Assembly: GCF_002995495.1 (NCBI RefSeq)
Contig: NZ_PVZV01000015.1
Location: 30,488-94,487, forward strand
DNA length: 64,000 nt
Reading direction: 5' to 3'
From: Actinocorallia populi
GTDB lineage: Bacteria > Actinomycetota > Actinomycetes > Streptosporangiales > Streptosporangiaceae
The notes below the pieces were generated by a model, which saw only the letters and a list, made by a program, of their open reading frames with translations, made no database searches and was not told where the DNA came from. Of the stretch, positions 16,223 through 25,046 are shown piece after piece. The position numbers and the translations under genes were made by a program. Within the stretch, counting starts at the first letter, position 1, and every line of letters starts with the position of its first letter.

Positions 16223-17192
16223 ATCCCTACGTCTCACCGTCGCCGAGGTCGTCCGCGAGACGGCCGACGCGCACACCCTGGTGTTCGACGCCGTATCACC
16301 CTTCTCTCCCGGGCAGTTCCTGACGCTGCGGCTGCCCGACGGCACAGCGCGGTGCTATTCGCTGTGCTGCGGTCCGGGAGAACGGCTGATGGTCACCGTC
16401 AAGCGGGTCGCCGGAGGGCACGCCTCCAACTGGATCTGCGACAACGTGACCGCCGGTTCGGTCCTGGAGGCGCTGCCGCCGTCCGGGGTGTTCACCCCGC
16501 GCACCCCGGACGGGGACTTCCTCCTGCTGGCGGGCGGCAGCGGGATCACCCCGGTGTTGTCGATCCTCAAGACGGCGCTGGCCCGGGGACAAGGACAGAT
16601 CGTCCTTCTCTATGCCAACCGGGACGAGGAATCCGTCATCTTCGCGGCGGCCCTGCGTGAGCTGGAGACCGCCCACCCCGGCCGGCTGACCGTCGTCCAC
16701 TGGCTGGAGACGGTGCAGGGCCTCCCCGCGGCGCCGCGGCTCGCGTCGCTGCTGCGTCCCTACCGGGCGTACGAGGCGTTCGTCTGCGGGCCAGGCGGGT
16801 TCATGGACGCCTGCTGCGAGGCGCTGGCGAGCCTGGACGCCGCGAAGCCCAAGGTCGAGCGGTTCGTCTCCCTCAGCGGTGATCCGTTCGCGGCGCCGGA
16901 GCCCCTCGAGGGCACCGGAGGAACCGTGGAGGTGGACCTCGACGGCTCCGTCACCTCTCACACCTGGCCGGAGGGGACACCCCTGCTGGACGTCCTGCTC
17001 GCCGGGGGAGTCGACGCGCCCTACTCCTGCCGGGAGGGCGCGTGCAGCGCCTGCGCCTGCCGTGTCGTCGACGGCGAGGTCGAGATGCTCGCCAACGAGG
17101 TGCTCGACGAGGCGGACCTGGCCGACGGCTGGGTGCTGGCCTGCCAGGCGCTCCCGCTCACCGGCCATGTGAAGATCACCTACTCCGAATGA
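16215..17192 (+). CDS. kshB: 3-ketosteroid 9-alpha-hydroxylase, ferredoxin reductase subunit (KshB)
   Basis: A 325-aa three-domain reductase: FAD domain with RCYSL (RxYS motif, about residue 47), NAD domain with LAGGSGITPVLSI, and a C-terminal plant-type [2Fe-2S] ferredoxin with C-REGA-C-SA-C and a final Cys in VLACQAL. It passes electrons from NADH to KshA. Length is slightly short of the about 340-aa known KshB. The ATG at 16215 overlaps the preceding small gene. The sequence after the FAD motif is CCGPG rather than the usual SSxP, which is minor but unusual. Confidence 0.92.
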   Translation: MTESLRLTVAEVVRETADAHTLVFDAVSPFSPGQFLTLRLPDGTARCYSLCCGPGERLMVTVKRVAGGHASNWICDNVTAGSVLEALPPSGVFTPRTPDGDFLLLAGGSGITPVLSILKTALARGQGQIVLLYANRDEESVIFAAALRELETAHPGRLTVVHWLETVQGLPAAPRLASLLRPYRAYEAFVCGPGGFMDACCEALASLDAAKPKVERFVSLSGDPFAAPEPLEGTGGTVEVDLDGSVTSHTWPEGTPLLDVLLAGGVDAPYSCREGACSACACRVVDGEVEMLANEVLDEADLADGWVLACQALPLTGHVKITYSE

Positions 17193-17201
17193 GGTACCCC
17201 C

Positions 17202-17957
17202 ATGGCACGGCTTGACGGCAAGGTCGCCCTGATCACCGGCGGCGCCCGCGGCATCGGCGAGGCGCACGCCCGCGCGTTCGCCGCCGAGGGCGCCCAGGTC
17301 GTGATCGGCGACCTCCTCGACGACCGGGGCTCGGCGCTGGCCGCCGAACTCGGCGCGGTCTTCGTCCGCATGGACGTCACCAGCTCCGCGGACTGGGCGG
17401 CGGCCGTCGACGCGACGGTCTCGGCCCACGGGAAACTGAACGTCCTCGTCAACAACGCGGGCATCCTCCGCTTCCGCACGGTCGCCGACATGGCGGAGGA
17501 GGAGCTCCGCCGCGTCCTCGACGTCAACCTGATCGGCCCCTGGCTCGGCATGAAGGCCGTCATTGAGCCGATGAGGCGGGCGGGCGGCGGCTCCATCATC
17601 AACACCTCCTCGGTGGAGGGCTACGCCGCGGCGGCGGGCCTGTCGGCGTACGCGGCCTCCAAGTTCGGGGTGCGCGGCATCACCAAGGCCGCCGCCCGCG
17701 AGCTGGGCGCCCACGGCATCCGCGTCAACTCCCTGCATCCGGGCGGCGTCGCCACCGAGCTCGCCCTGGACCCGTCCAACGCCGATGCCACGGGCATCGA
17801 CCCCGAGGCGTTCTTCAAGGCCATCCCCCTGGGCCGGTGGGGCCTGCCCCAGGACGTCGCCGGAGCCGCCGTCTACCTCGCCTCCGACGAGTCCGCCTAC
17901 TGCACCGGCACCGAGGTGCTCGTCGACGGCGGCCTCCTCAGCGGGCCGGGCTACTGA
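17202..17957 (+). CDS. SDR-family oxidoreductase, hydroxysteroid dehydrogenase-like
   Basis: A 251-aa classical SDR with TGGARGIG (residues 12-19), NNAG, catalytic Ser (NTSS), Tyr/Lys (YAASKFG) and the C-terminal YCTGTEVLVDGG. It is a paralogue of the 3-alpha/20-beta-HSD at 4027 (shared layout and motifs, moderate identity by eye). The ATG follows GAGGTACCCC by 9 nt and the gene ends the hsa-kst-ksh operon. A hydroxysteroid oxidation, for example at C3, C17 or C20, is the obvious role. The exact position on the steroid cannot be told. Confidence 0.83.
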   Translation: MARLDGKVALITGGARGIGEAHARAFAAEGAQVVIGDLLDDRGSALAAELGAVFVRMDVTSSADWAAAVDATVSAHGKLNVLVNNAGILRFRTVADMAEEELRRVLDVNLIGPWLGMKAVIEPMRRAGGGSIINTSSVEGYAAAAGLSAYAASKFGVRGITKAAARELGAHGIRVNSLHPGGVATELALDPSNADATGIDPEAFFKAIPLGRWGLPQDVAGAAVYLASDESAYCTGTEVLVDGGLLSGPGY

Positions 17958-18147
17958 CGCCCGGGTGCGTCCCGCCGCGACCGGCGGAGAGAATTGGGAT
18001 GGAAAATAGAGAATTATCTGAATTTATTGCGATGGCGATAGTCAAGCATGCTTTGTTCTTTGGAAATGTCGATTGACATTAATCTGCCGAGGGTGCGGGC
18101 AGGAGGTCGGGAGAACTGACTTCGTCCCTTCTGGAGAAAGAGGAGTC
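17958..18147. other. intergenic region with an AT-rich promoter-like block
   Basis: A 190-bp gap. Positions 17990-18090 are strikingly AT-rich compared with the rest of the window and include TTGACATTAATCT (18073-18085) and a candidate tiny frame (17999-18076). It probably carries the promoter of the lectin gene. I see no clear terminator for the steroid operon here. Confidence 0.5.
17999..18076 (+). CDS. candidate 25-aa peptide, possible leader ORF
   Basis: ATG at 17999 after GGAG opens a 25-codon frame (MENRELSEFIAMAIVKHAL, then FFGNVD) that lies wholly in the AT-rich block. It holds a TTA codon, the rarest codon in high-GC actinomycetes and the target of bldA control in Streptomyces. AT-richness alone explains a random frame this short, so the call is weak. 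If real, it could be a leader peptide or a small regulatory peptide before the lectin gene. Confidence 0.2.
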   Translation: MENRELSEFIAMAIVKHALFFGNVD

Positions 18148-18711
18148 ATGGCTACTCGCAAACGGGGCCGCCGGCTCGTCCTGCCGCTTCTCGCGGGCTC
18201 GGCGCTGCTGGCCACGCTCACCCCCGCGTACGCGGCGCACGGGCGGTCCGCCGCGGCGGTGCCGACGTCCAACGCGGTGATGCTCGTCAACGCCCAGACC
18301 GGCAAGTGCCTGACGATCGCCGGCGGGCGCAGCACCGAGAACAACGTCCGGGCCGTGCAGTTCGACTGCGACACCGACCGCTCCCGCCGCTGGGTGCTGA
18401 ACCGGACGGGCCGCGGCCAGAACTACCAGATCAGGAACCTGCAGACCCGCAAGTGCCTGACGATCGCCGGCGGGCGCAGCACCGAGAACAACGTCCGGGC
18501 CGTGCAGTACAACTGCGACCGCGACCGGTCGCGCACCTGGACGATCCGCCAGGTGGCGTCCAACGGCCAGTACCAGATCCGCAACCGCCAGACGGGCAAG
18601 TGCCTGACGATCGCCGGCGGGCGCAGCACCGAGAACAACGTCGAGGCCCTCCAGTACACCTGCGACGACGACACGTCGCGCCGCTGGCTGCTGCGGTTGA
18701 CCGGCCGGTGA
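18148..18711 (+). CDS. secreted ricin-type beta-trefoil lectin domain protein
   Basis: A 187-aa protein with an N-terminal Sec signal (RKRGRRLVLPLLAGSALLATLTPAYA, cleaved after AYA by the usual rule) followed by a single ricin-B type beta-trefoil. Three repeats of 49 aa each carry CLTIAGGRSTENNV; the final part of each repeat is SRRW or SRTW in place of the QxW of the family. It should bind carbohydrate outside the cell. The start follows AGAAAGAGGAGTC. The underlying DNA repeats are nearly identical over 44 nt, so this protein has been expanded or homogenised recently. No catalytic domain is attached. Confidence 0.82.
   Translation: MATRKRGRRLVLPLLAGSALLATLTPAYAAHGRSAAAVPTSNAVMLVNAQTGKCLTIAGGRSTENNVRAVQFDCDTDRSRRWVLNRTGRGQNYQIRNLQTRKCLTIAGGRSTENNVRAVQYNCDRDRSRTWTIRQVASNGQYQIRNRQTGKCLTIAGGRSTENNVEALQYTCDDDTSRRWLLRLTGR
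18304..18641 (+). repeat. three exact 44-nt direct repeats, 147-nt period
   Basis: Copies at 18304-18347, 18451-18494 and 18598-18641 are identical by eye over 44 nt (start AAGTGCCTGACGATCGCC). The first two share about 14 further bases. They are the three trefoil lobes of the lectin gene, and such nucleotide identity at a 147-nt (49-codon) period signals recent duplication or gene conversion. Confidence 0.85.
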
Positions 18712-18715
18712 CGCG

Positions 18716-18747
18716 GTCCGGGCCGGACCCGCGGGTCCGGCCCGGAC
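18716..18747. terminator. 32-bp perfect palindrome, terminator of the lectin gene
   Basis: Arms GTCCGGGCCGGACCCG and CGGGTCCGGCCCGGAC are perfect 16-bp complements with no loop. It starts 5 nt after the lectin stop codon. A second perfect palindrome, GGGACC-GC-GGTCCC (18748-18761), follows at once. Confidence 0.65.
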
Positions 18748-18797
18748 GGGACCGCGGTCCCTGGAGGGCGGGGCGGGCGGGACCGCAGGATCGGGGC

Positions 18798-19193
18798 ATG
18801 CGACCCCTCTCCCGTACGATCGTGTTCGCGGCGGTCCTCGCCCTCGGTCTCGGCACCGCCTCCCCCGTCCTGGCCGCGCCGACCGAGACCGTCAGGATGG
18901 TGGCGACCAGCCTGAGCGGCAAGCGCATCTACCTGGAGCACCACTTCTCGTACTGCCTGAAGAAGAACCGCTGCGACCCTTCGGCCAAGGACGGCACCCA
19001 CAGGGTCGCCAGGTACGCGCAGAAGATGAAGGTGCGCCGCGGGCACGGGGTGTGGATCAACACCGTCGCCGTCAGGCCGCACCGCCTCCGCGTCTACGTG
19101 GACGGCAGGCTGGTCCGCGACGAGAGGTCCAAGTGGTACGCCCAGGGCGGCGGGGGCTTCCACATCACCGACCACACCTATTTCCACCGCTGA
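18798..19193 (+). CDS. small secreted protein of unknown function
   Basis: A 131-aa protein with a clear signal peptide (MRPLSRTIVFAAVLALG, cleavage likely after VLAAP or VLA). The mature part of about 105 residues is basic, with two cysteines (YCLKKNRC) that could form a disulphide, and ends in HITDHTYFHR. I do not recognise a family. It follows the lectin gene after two palindromes, with no strong ribosome site (CGGGGC before the ATG). A secreted, possibly binding protein is all that can be said. Confidence 0.6.
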   Translation: MRPLSRTIVFAAVLALGLGTASPVLAAPTETVRMVATSLSGKRIYLEHHFSYCLKKNRCDPSAKDGTHRVARYAQKMKVRRGHGVWINTVAVRPHRLRVYVDGRLVRDERSKWYAQGGGGFHITDHTYFHR

Positions 19194-19212
19194 CCCGACG
19201 ACGGGTCGCGTA

Positions 19213-19241
19213 CGGGCATCCATCGGCCGGATGGGTGCCCG
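19213..19241. terminator. terminator-like hairpin after the secreted protein gene
   Basis: CGGGCATCCATC (19213-19224) pairs with GATGGGTGCCCG (19230-19241) through one G-U pair, with a short loop of five bases. It is 20 nt beyond the stop of the small secreted protein. Confidence 0.6.
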
Positions 19242-19291
19242 CGTCACGTAGGTGACGAGCCCACTTACCGGGTCCGATGCCTGCTGATAGA

Positions 19292-19358
19292 ACGAAAACG
19301 GTTACTCCTGGAGAGATGTCCGCTGCGCAACGTGAGCGCGGCGCGGCGCCGTTTTCGT
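19292..19358. promoter_or_regulatory. 10-bp inverted repeat upstream of the hydrogenase operon
   Basis: ACGAAAACGG (19292-19301) and CCGTTTTCGT (19349-19358) are perfect inverted repeats 47 nt apart, ending 14 nt before the first gene of the hydrogenase operon. They could form a long hairpin in the 5' leader or two half-sites of a looping regulator. Confidence 0.4.
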
Positions 19359-19372
19359 GAAGGGCGGGACGC

Positions 19373-20751
<1,379 letters not shown>

Positions 20752-20755
<4 letters not shown>

Positions 20756-21285
20756 GCGGGGCGCCGCGCCGGGTCCTCGTGGCGGGGATCGGCAACGTGT
20801 TCCTGAGCGACGACGGCTTCGGCGTCGAGGTCGTCCGCCGGATCGACACCGGGAGCCTTCCCGGCGGCGTCCGGGTCGCCGACTACGGCATCCGCGGCGT
20901 CCACCTGGCCTACGAGCTGCTCGACCGCGCCCCCGACACGCTGATCATGGTGGACGCCGTCCCGCTGGAGGGCCCGCCGGGGACGCTGGCCGTGCTGGAG
21001 GTCGGCGGCCGGGACCTCGACGCGGCGGGCGGCGCCGTCCCCGTCGACGCGCACGGCCTGCACCCGCTGGCCGTGCTGCTGCTGCTGCGCAGGCTCGGCG
21101 GCGAGGCGGGCCGCGTGCTGGTCGCGGGCTGCCGCCCCGCCTCGGTCGAGGAGGGCATGGGGCTGACGGGGCCGGTGGCCGCCGCCGTGCCCGAGGCGGT
21201 CCGCCTGGTCACGGAACTGGCCCGCGCCGAGGCCCTGGCGGCCCCAGGCGATGAACCGGACATGAGGGAGCGTGCCGATGCATGA
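20752..21285 (+). CDS. hydrogenase maturation protease (HyaD/HoxM family)
   Basis: A 177-aa endopeptidase that clips the C-terminal tail from the nickel-loaded large subunit. The family signature is present: GIGNVFLSDDGFG (residues 12-24, with the conserved Asp/Glu that binds nickel) and the second metal ligand region VDAVPLEGPPG; a third ligand His is in DAHGLHPLAVL. The likely target is the tail after His576 of the large subunit at 22736. It overlaps the preceding gene and precedes hypA. Confidence 0.9.
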
Positions 21286-21634
21286 GATGGGACTGTGCGA
21301 CGCCATCGCCGAGGCGGTGCTGAAGCGGGCCGGCGGCCGTCGCGTACGCGGCGTACGGGTGCGGATCAGCGGCCATCCCGTGGACCCGGAGGTGATCGAC
21401 CAGGGGTACCGGCTGGCCGCGGCGGGCACACCGGCCGCGGACGCCCTGCTGGAGGTGGTGCAGGAACCGGGCACGGTGCGCTGCCGTGCCTGCGGCGGCG
21501 GCGCTCCGGCCGACGACGCCGTGCACCTGGTCGCCTGCCCGCGCTGCGGCGGCCTGGACGTCGAGGTCGCGGCGGGGAGCGGTGCGGTACTGGAGTCCAT
21601 CACCGTCGACGAGCCCGCGGAGACGAGCGGCTGA
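21278..21634 (+). CDS. hypA: hydrogenase nickel incorporation protein HypA
   Basis: A 118-aa nickel metallochaperone. The N-terminal MHEMGL supplies the Ni site (His2); therefore ATG 21278 is right and not the GTG at 21272. The zinc domain has the two CxxC pairs (CRACGG and CPRCGG). GGGAG precedes at 7 nt. It works with HypB in other systems; no hypB is visible in this window. Confidence 0.92.
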   Translation: MHEMGLCDAIAEAVLKRAGGRRVRGVRVRISGHPVDPEVIDQGYRLAAAGTPAADALLEVVQEPGTVRCRACGGGAPADDAVHLVACPRCGGLDVEVAAGSGAVLESITVDEPAETSG

Positions 21635-21648
21635 AGGAGGGAACGGCG

Positions 21649-22716
21649 ATGACTTCCACGACCGGACGCGCCGGAGGCGCGGGAACCGGGTTCGAGGAGA
21701 TCCACGTCCTGTGGATCTCCGAGGGGATGAGCTGCGACGGCGACACCGTCTCGGTCACGGCCGCCTCCCGGCCCGCCATCGAGGACGTGGTCAACGGCCT
21801 GATACCGGGCCTGCCGAAGGTGCACCTGCACAACAAGGTGCTCTCGCCGACACTGGGCGGGGAGGAGTTCCTCGCCCCCTTCCGGGCCGCGGCGGCCGGG
21901 GAGCTGGAGCCGTTCGTCTTCGTGCTGGAGGGCTCGGTCCCCAACGAGAAGATCAACGGCGAGGGCTACTGGACGTCGTTCGGCAACGACCTGACGACCG
22001 GCGAGCCGCTGACGCTGAACACGTGGATCGACGCGCTGTCGGCCAGGGCGTGGGCCGTGGTCGCCGCGGGCACCTGCGCCGCCTACGGCGGCATCCACGC
22101 CATGGAGGGCAACCCGACCGGGTCGATGGGGCTCGCCGACTACCTGGGCTGGGACTTCACCTCCCGGGGCGGGCTGCCCATCGTCAACGTCCCCGGCTGC
22201 CCCGTCCAGCCCGACAACTTCATGGAGACCCTCACCTGGCTGCTCTACCACGCGGCCGGGACCGCGCCGCCGCCCCCGCTGGACGAGATGCTGCGCCCGA
22301 CGTGGCTGTTCGGCAACACCGTGCACGACGGATGCGACCGCGCGGCCTCCTACGAGCAGGCGGTCTTCGCCGACACCTACAACTCCCAGCAGTGCCTGGT
22401 GAAGATCGGGTGCTGGGGCCCGGTCGTCAAGTGCAACGTGCCCAAGCGGGGCTGGATGGGCGGTCTCGGCGGCTGCCCGAACGTCGGAGGCATCTGCATC
22501 GCCTGCACGATGCCGGGTTTCCCGGACAAGTTCATGCCGTTCATGGACGAGCCGCCGGGGGCGCGGCTGTCGTCCACGCTCATCAAGCCCTACGGGGCGT
22601 TCATCCGGCGGATGCGCGGCATCACCAGCGGCACGGTGGACAAGGAGCCCAGGTGGCACCACAACCGTGACGTGCTGACCAGCGGCTACCGGCCGCACAA
22701 GCGAGCTCGCAGATAG
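21649..22716 (+). CDS. hhyS: [NiFe]-hydrogenase small subunit, group 1h (actinobacterial, high affinity)
   Basis: A 355-aa iron-sulphur subunit. The proximal-cluster motif is C29-D-G-D32 instead of CxxC: an Asp in place of one Cys, the signature of the actinobacterial-type (group 1h, former group 5) oxygen-insensitive hydrogenase. Other cluster cysteines are C143 (GTCAAYGG), C184 (VPGCPVQP), His226/Cys229, C249, C255, C262, C276, C283 and C286. There is no twin-arginine signal peptide, so the enzyme stays in the cytoplasm. GGAGG lies 8 nt before ATG. These enzymes scavenge atmospheric H2 during starvation or sporulation. Confidence 0.93.
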   Translation: MTSTTGRAGGAGTGFEEIHVLWISEGMSCDGDTVSVTAASRPAIEDVVNGLIPGLPKVHLHNKVLSPTLGGEEFLAPFRAAAAGELEPFVFVLEGSVPNEKINGEGYWTSFGNDLTTGEPLTLNTWIDALSARAWAVVAAGTCAAYGGIHAMEGNPTGSMGLADYLGWDFTSRGGLPIVNVPGCPVQPDNFMETLTWLLYHAAGTAPPPPLDEMLRPTWLFGNTVHDGCDRAASYEQAVFADTYNSQQCLVKIGCWGPVVKCNVPKRGWMGGLGGCPNVGGICIACTMPGFPDKFMPFMDEPPGARLSSTLIKPYGAFIRRMRGITSGTVDKEPRWHHNRDVLTSGYRPHKRARR

Positions 22717-22735
22717 CGGGGGAGGACCGCGGACG

Positions 22736-24532
22736 ATGGCCATCACCGATCCACGCACGGCGGAGACCGGGACGCCCGGACAGCTGGTCGAGATGTCGTG
22801 GGATCCGATCACCCGCATCATCGGGAACCTGGGCGTCTACACGAAGATCGACTTCGCGAACCGGCGGGTCGCCGAGTGCCACGTGACATCGTCGATGTTC
22901 CGCGGCTACTCGGTGTTCATGAAGGGCAAGGACCCGCGCGACGCCGGGTTCATCACCAGCCGCATCTGCGGCATCTGCGGCGACAACCACACCACCTGCT
23001 CGGTGTACGCGCAGAACATGGCGTACGGGATCAAGACCCCGCCGCTGGGCGAGTGGATCATCAACCTCGGCGAGGCCGCCGAGTACCTGTTCGACCACAC
23101 GATCTTCCAGGACAACCTGGTCTTCGTCGACTACTGCGAGGCCATGGTCAAGGACACCAACCCCGGCGTCCTGCGGCGCGCCCGCGAGACCCTCGCGCCG
23201 AACTCCGGCGTCCACGGGTACCGCACGATCGCCGACATCATGGAGGCGTACAACCCGTTCGAGGGCACCGTCTACAAGGAGGCGCTGCGGATCAGCCGCA
23301 TCACCCGCGAGATGTTCTGCCTGATGGAGGGGCGGCACGTGCACCCCTCCACCGTCTACCCGGGCGGCGTGGGGACGGTGCCGACCCCGACGGTCTTCAC
23401 CGACTACCTGACCCGGTTGCTGAAGGTCGTGGACTTCGTGAAGAAGGCCGTCGCCATGAACGACGACGTCTTCGACTTCTTCTACGAGGCGCTGCCCGGC
23501 TACGAGGAGGTGGGGCGCCGCCGCGTCATGCTCGGCTGCTGGGGCGCCTTCCAGGACCCGAACGTCGTCGACTACCGCTACGAGACGATGAGCGGCTGGG
23601 GCAGATCGATGTTCGTGACGCCCGGCATCGTCGTGGACGGGCGGCTGCTCACCACCGACCTCGTCGACATCAACCTGGGCATCCGCATCCTGCTGGGCAG
23701 CTCCTACTACGACGACTGGGTCAACACCGAGCCGTTCGTCCCCACCGATCCGCTCGGCAACCCCGTCGACATGCGCCACCCGTGGAACCAGACCACGCTG
23801 CCCGTGCCGCAGAAACGCGACTTCGAGGACAAGTACAGCTGGGTGATGAGCCCCCGCTGGTACGACCCGGCCTCCGAGCAGCACCTCGCCCTGGACACGG
23901 GGGGCGGCGCCTTCGCCCGGCTCTACACCACCGCCCTGGCCGGCCTCGTGGATACGCCGTACGTGAAGTCCACCGGCTCGAGCGTCCGGATCTCGCTGCC
24001 GCGCGGCGAGGATTTGCCGGAGACGACGCTGGAGTGGCGCATCCCGCCGTGGTCCAACGCGATCGAGCGCAACCGCGCCCGCACCTACTTCATCGCCTAC
24101 GCCGCCGCGATGGCGGTGCACTTCGTCGAGCAGGCGCTGGGCCTGGTCAGATCGGGGGACTGCGAGGTGTTCCAGCCGTTCGACGTCCCCGACGACGCGA
24201 TCGGCGCCGGTTTCCACGAGGCGGTGCGGGGCGTGCTGTCGCACCACCTGGTGGTCCGGGACAAGAAGATCGCCAACTACCACCCGTACCCGCCCACGCC
24301 CTGGAACGCCAGCCCGCGCGACATCCACGGCACGCCGGGCCCGTACGAGGACGCGGTGCAGGACATGCCGATCTTCGAGGAGAACGGGCCGGACGACTTC
24401 CGCGGCGTCGACATCATGCGCGCCGTGCGCAGCTTCGACCCGTGCCTGCCCTGCGGGGTGCACATGTACCTCGGCAAGGGGCGCACCCTGGAGAAGCTGC
24501 ACTCGCCGATGTTCGGGGCCTCCCATGGCTGA
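22736..24532 (+). CDS. hhyL: [NiFe]-hydrogenase large subunit, group 1h
   Basis: A 598-aa catalytic subunit. Nickel ligands: L1 motif RICGICGDNHT (C78, C81) and L2 motif DPCLPCGVH (C570, C573). The 22 residues after His576 (MYLGKGRTLEKLHSPMFGAS..) form the C-terminal tail that the protease at 20752 should remove. The N-terminal SWDPITRIIGNLG and the WGRSMFVTPG segment match the actinobacterial clade. It follows the small subunit with GGGGGAGGA before the ATG; its end overlaps the NifU-like gene by 8 nt. Confidence 0.95.
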   Translation: MAITDPRTAETGTPGQLVEMSWDPITRIIGNLGVYTKIDFANRRVAECHVTSSMFRGYSVFMKGKDPRDAGFITSRICGICGDNHTTCSVYAQNMAYGIKTPPLGEWIINLGEAAEYLFDHTIFQDNLVFVDYCEAMVKDTNPGVLRRARETLAPNSGVHGYRTIADIMEAYNPFEGTVYKEALRISRITREMFCLMEGRHVHPSTVYPGGVGTVPTPTVFTDYLTRLLKVVDFVKKAVAMNDDVFDFFYEALPGYEEVGRRRVMLGCWGAFQDPNVVDYRYETMSGWGRSMFVTPGIVVDGRLLTTDLVDINLGIRILLGSSYYDDWVNTEPFVPTDPLGNPVDMRHPWNQTTLPVPQKRDFEDKYSWVMSPRWYDPASEQHLALDTGGGAFARLYTTALAGLVDTPYVKSTGSSVRISLPRGEDLPETTLEWRIPPWSNAIERNRARTYFIAYAAAMAVHFVEQALGLVRSGDCEVFQPFDVPDDAIGAGFHEAVRGVLSHHLVVRDKKIANYHPYPPTPWNASPRDIHGTPGPYEDAVQDMPIFEENGPDDFRGVDIMRAVRSFDPCLPCGVHMYLGKGRTLEKLHSPMFGASHG

Positions 24533-25046
24533 GCGGCTGGACGCGCCGGCCGTCGCCGACCGGCTGACCCGGCTCGAGGGCCTCCTCGGCGAACTGGAGT
24601 CGATCCCCGGCGCGACCGCCGCCAAGGCGCTCGACGCCGTCACCCTGCTCACCGAGGTGTACGGGGAGGCCCTGGCGCGGATCCTGGAGCGGGCGGCCGA
24701 GGGCGGCGAGCCGGCCGACGACGAGCTCGTCGGCCACCTGCTGGTCCTGCACGAGCTCCACCCCGAACCGCTGGAGCGGCGGGTCGAACGGGCGCTGGAA
24801 CGGCTCGGCCCGCTCCTGCGCGGCGGCGAGGCGCGGTTCGACGGCGTCGAGGGCGCCGTCGCCCGCGTCGTGCTCTCGGGCGGCGGTTGCGGCGGCTCGG
24901 GCCGGGCCGCGGACGTCGTGCGGGACGCGGTGCTGGCGATCGCGCCGGAACTGACGGAGGTCCGGGTGAGCCCGCCGCGCCGGAAGCCCGCCTTCATCCC
25001 GGTCGAGTCGCTGCTGGGCGGCATGGCTCCGAAGGCGGCGCCGTGA
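24525..25046 (+). CDS. NifU-domain-like protein lacking the CxxC pair
   Basis: A 173-aa protein coupled to the hydrogenase large subunit (8-nt overlap). The C-terminal third has the layout of the NifU scaffold domain: AVARVVLSGGGCGGSGRAADVVRDAVLAIAPELTEVRV. Where canonical NifU has GxCxGCxS, this has GGGCGGSG, with one cysteine only, so it cannot coordinate a classical cluster through a CxxC pair. The N-terminal helical part is shared with NifU-like genes in actinobacterial hydrogenase loci as I recall. Likely a structural or maturation factor (inference). Coupled downstream to DUF5947. Confidence 0.7.
   Translation: MAERLDAPAVADRLTRLEGLLGELESIPGATAAKALDAVTLLTEVYGEALARILERAAEGGEPADDELVGHLLVLHELHPEPLERRVERALERLGPLLRGGEARFDGVEGAVARVVLSGGGCGGSGRAADVVRDAVLAIAPELTEVRVSPPRRKPAFIPVESLLGGMAPKAAP

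Noticed and set aside
18304..18641. Repeats considered as a CRISPR array
   Set aside because: Only three copies with a 147-nt period, fully inside a reading frame, and no cas genes.
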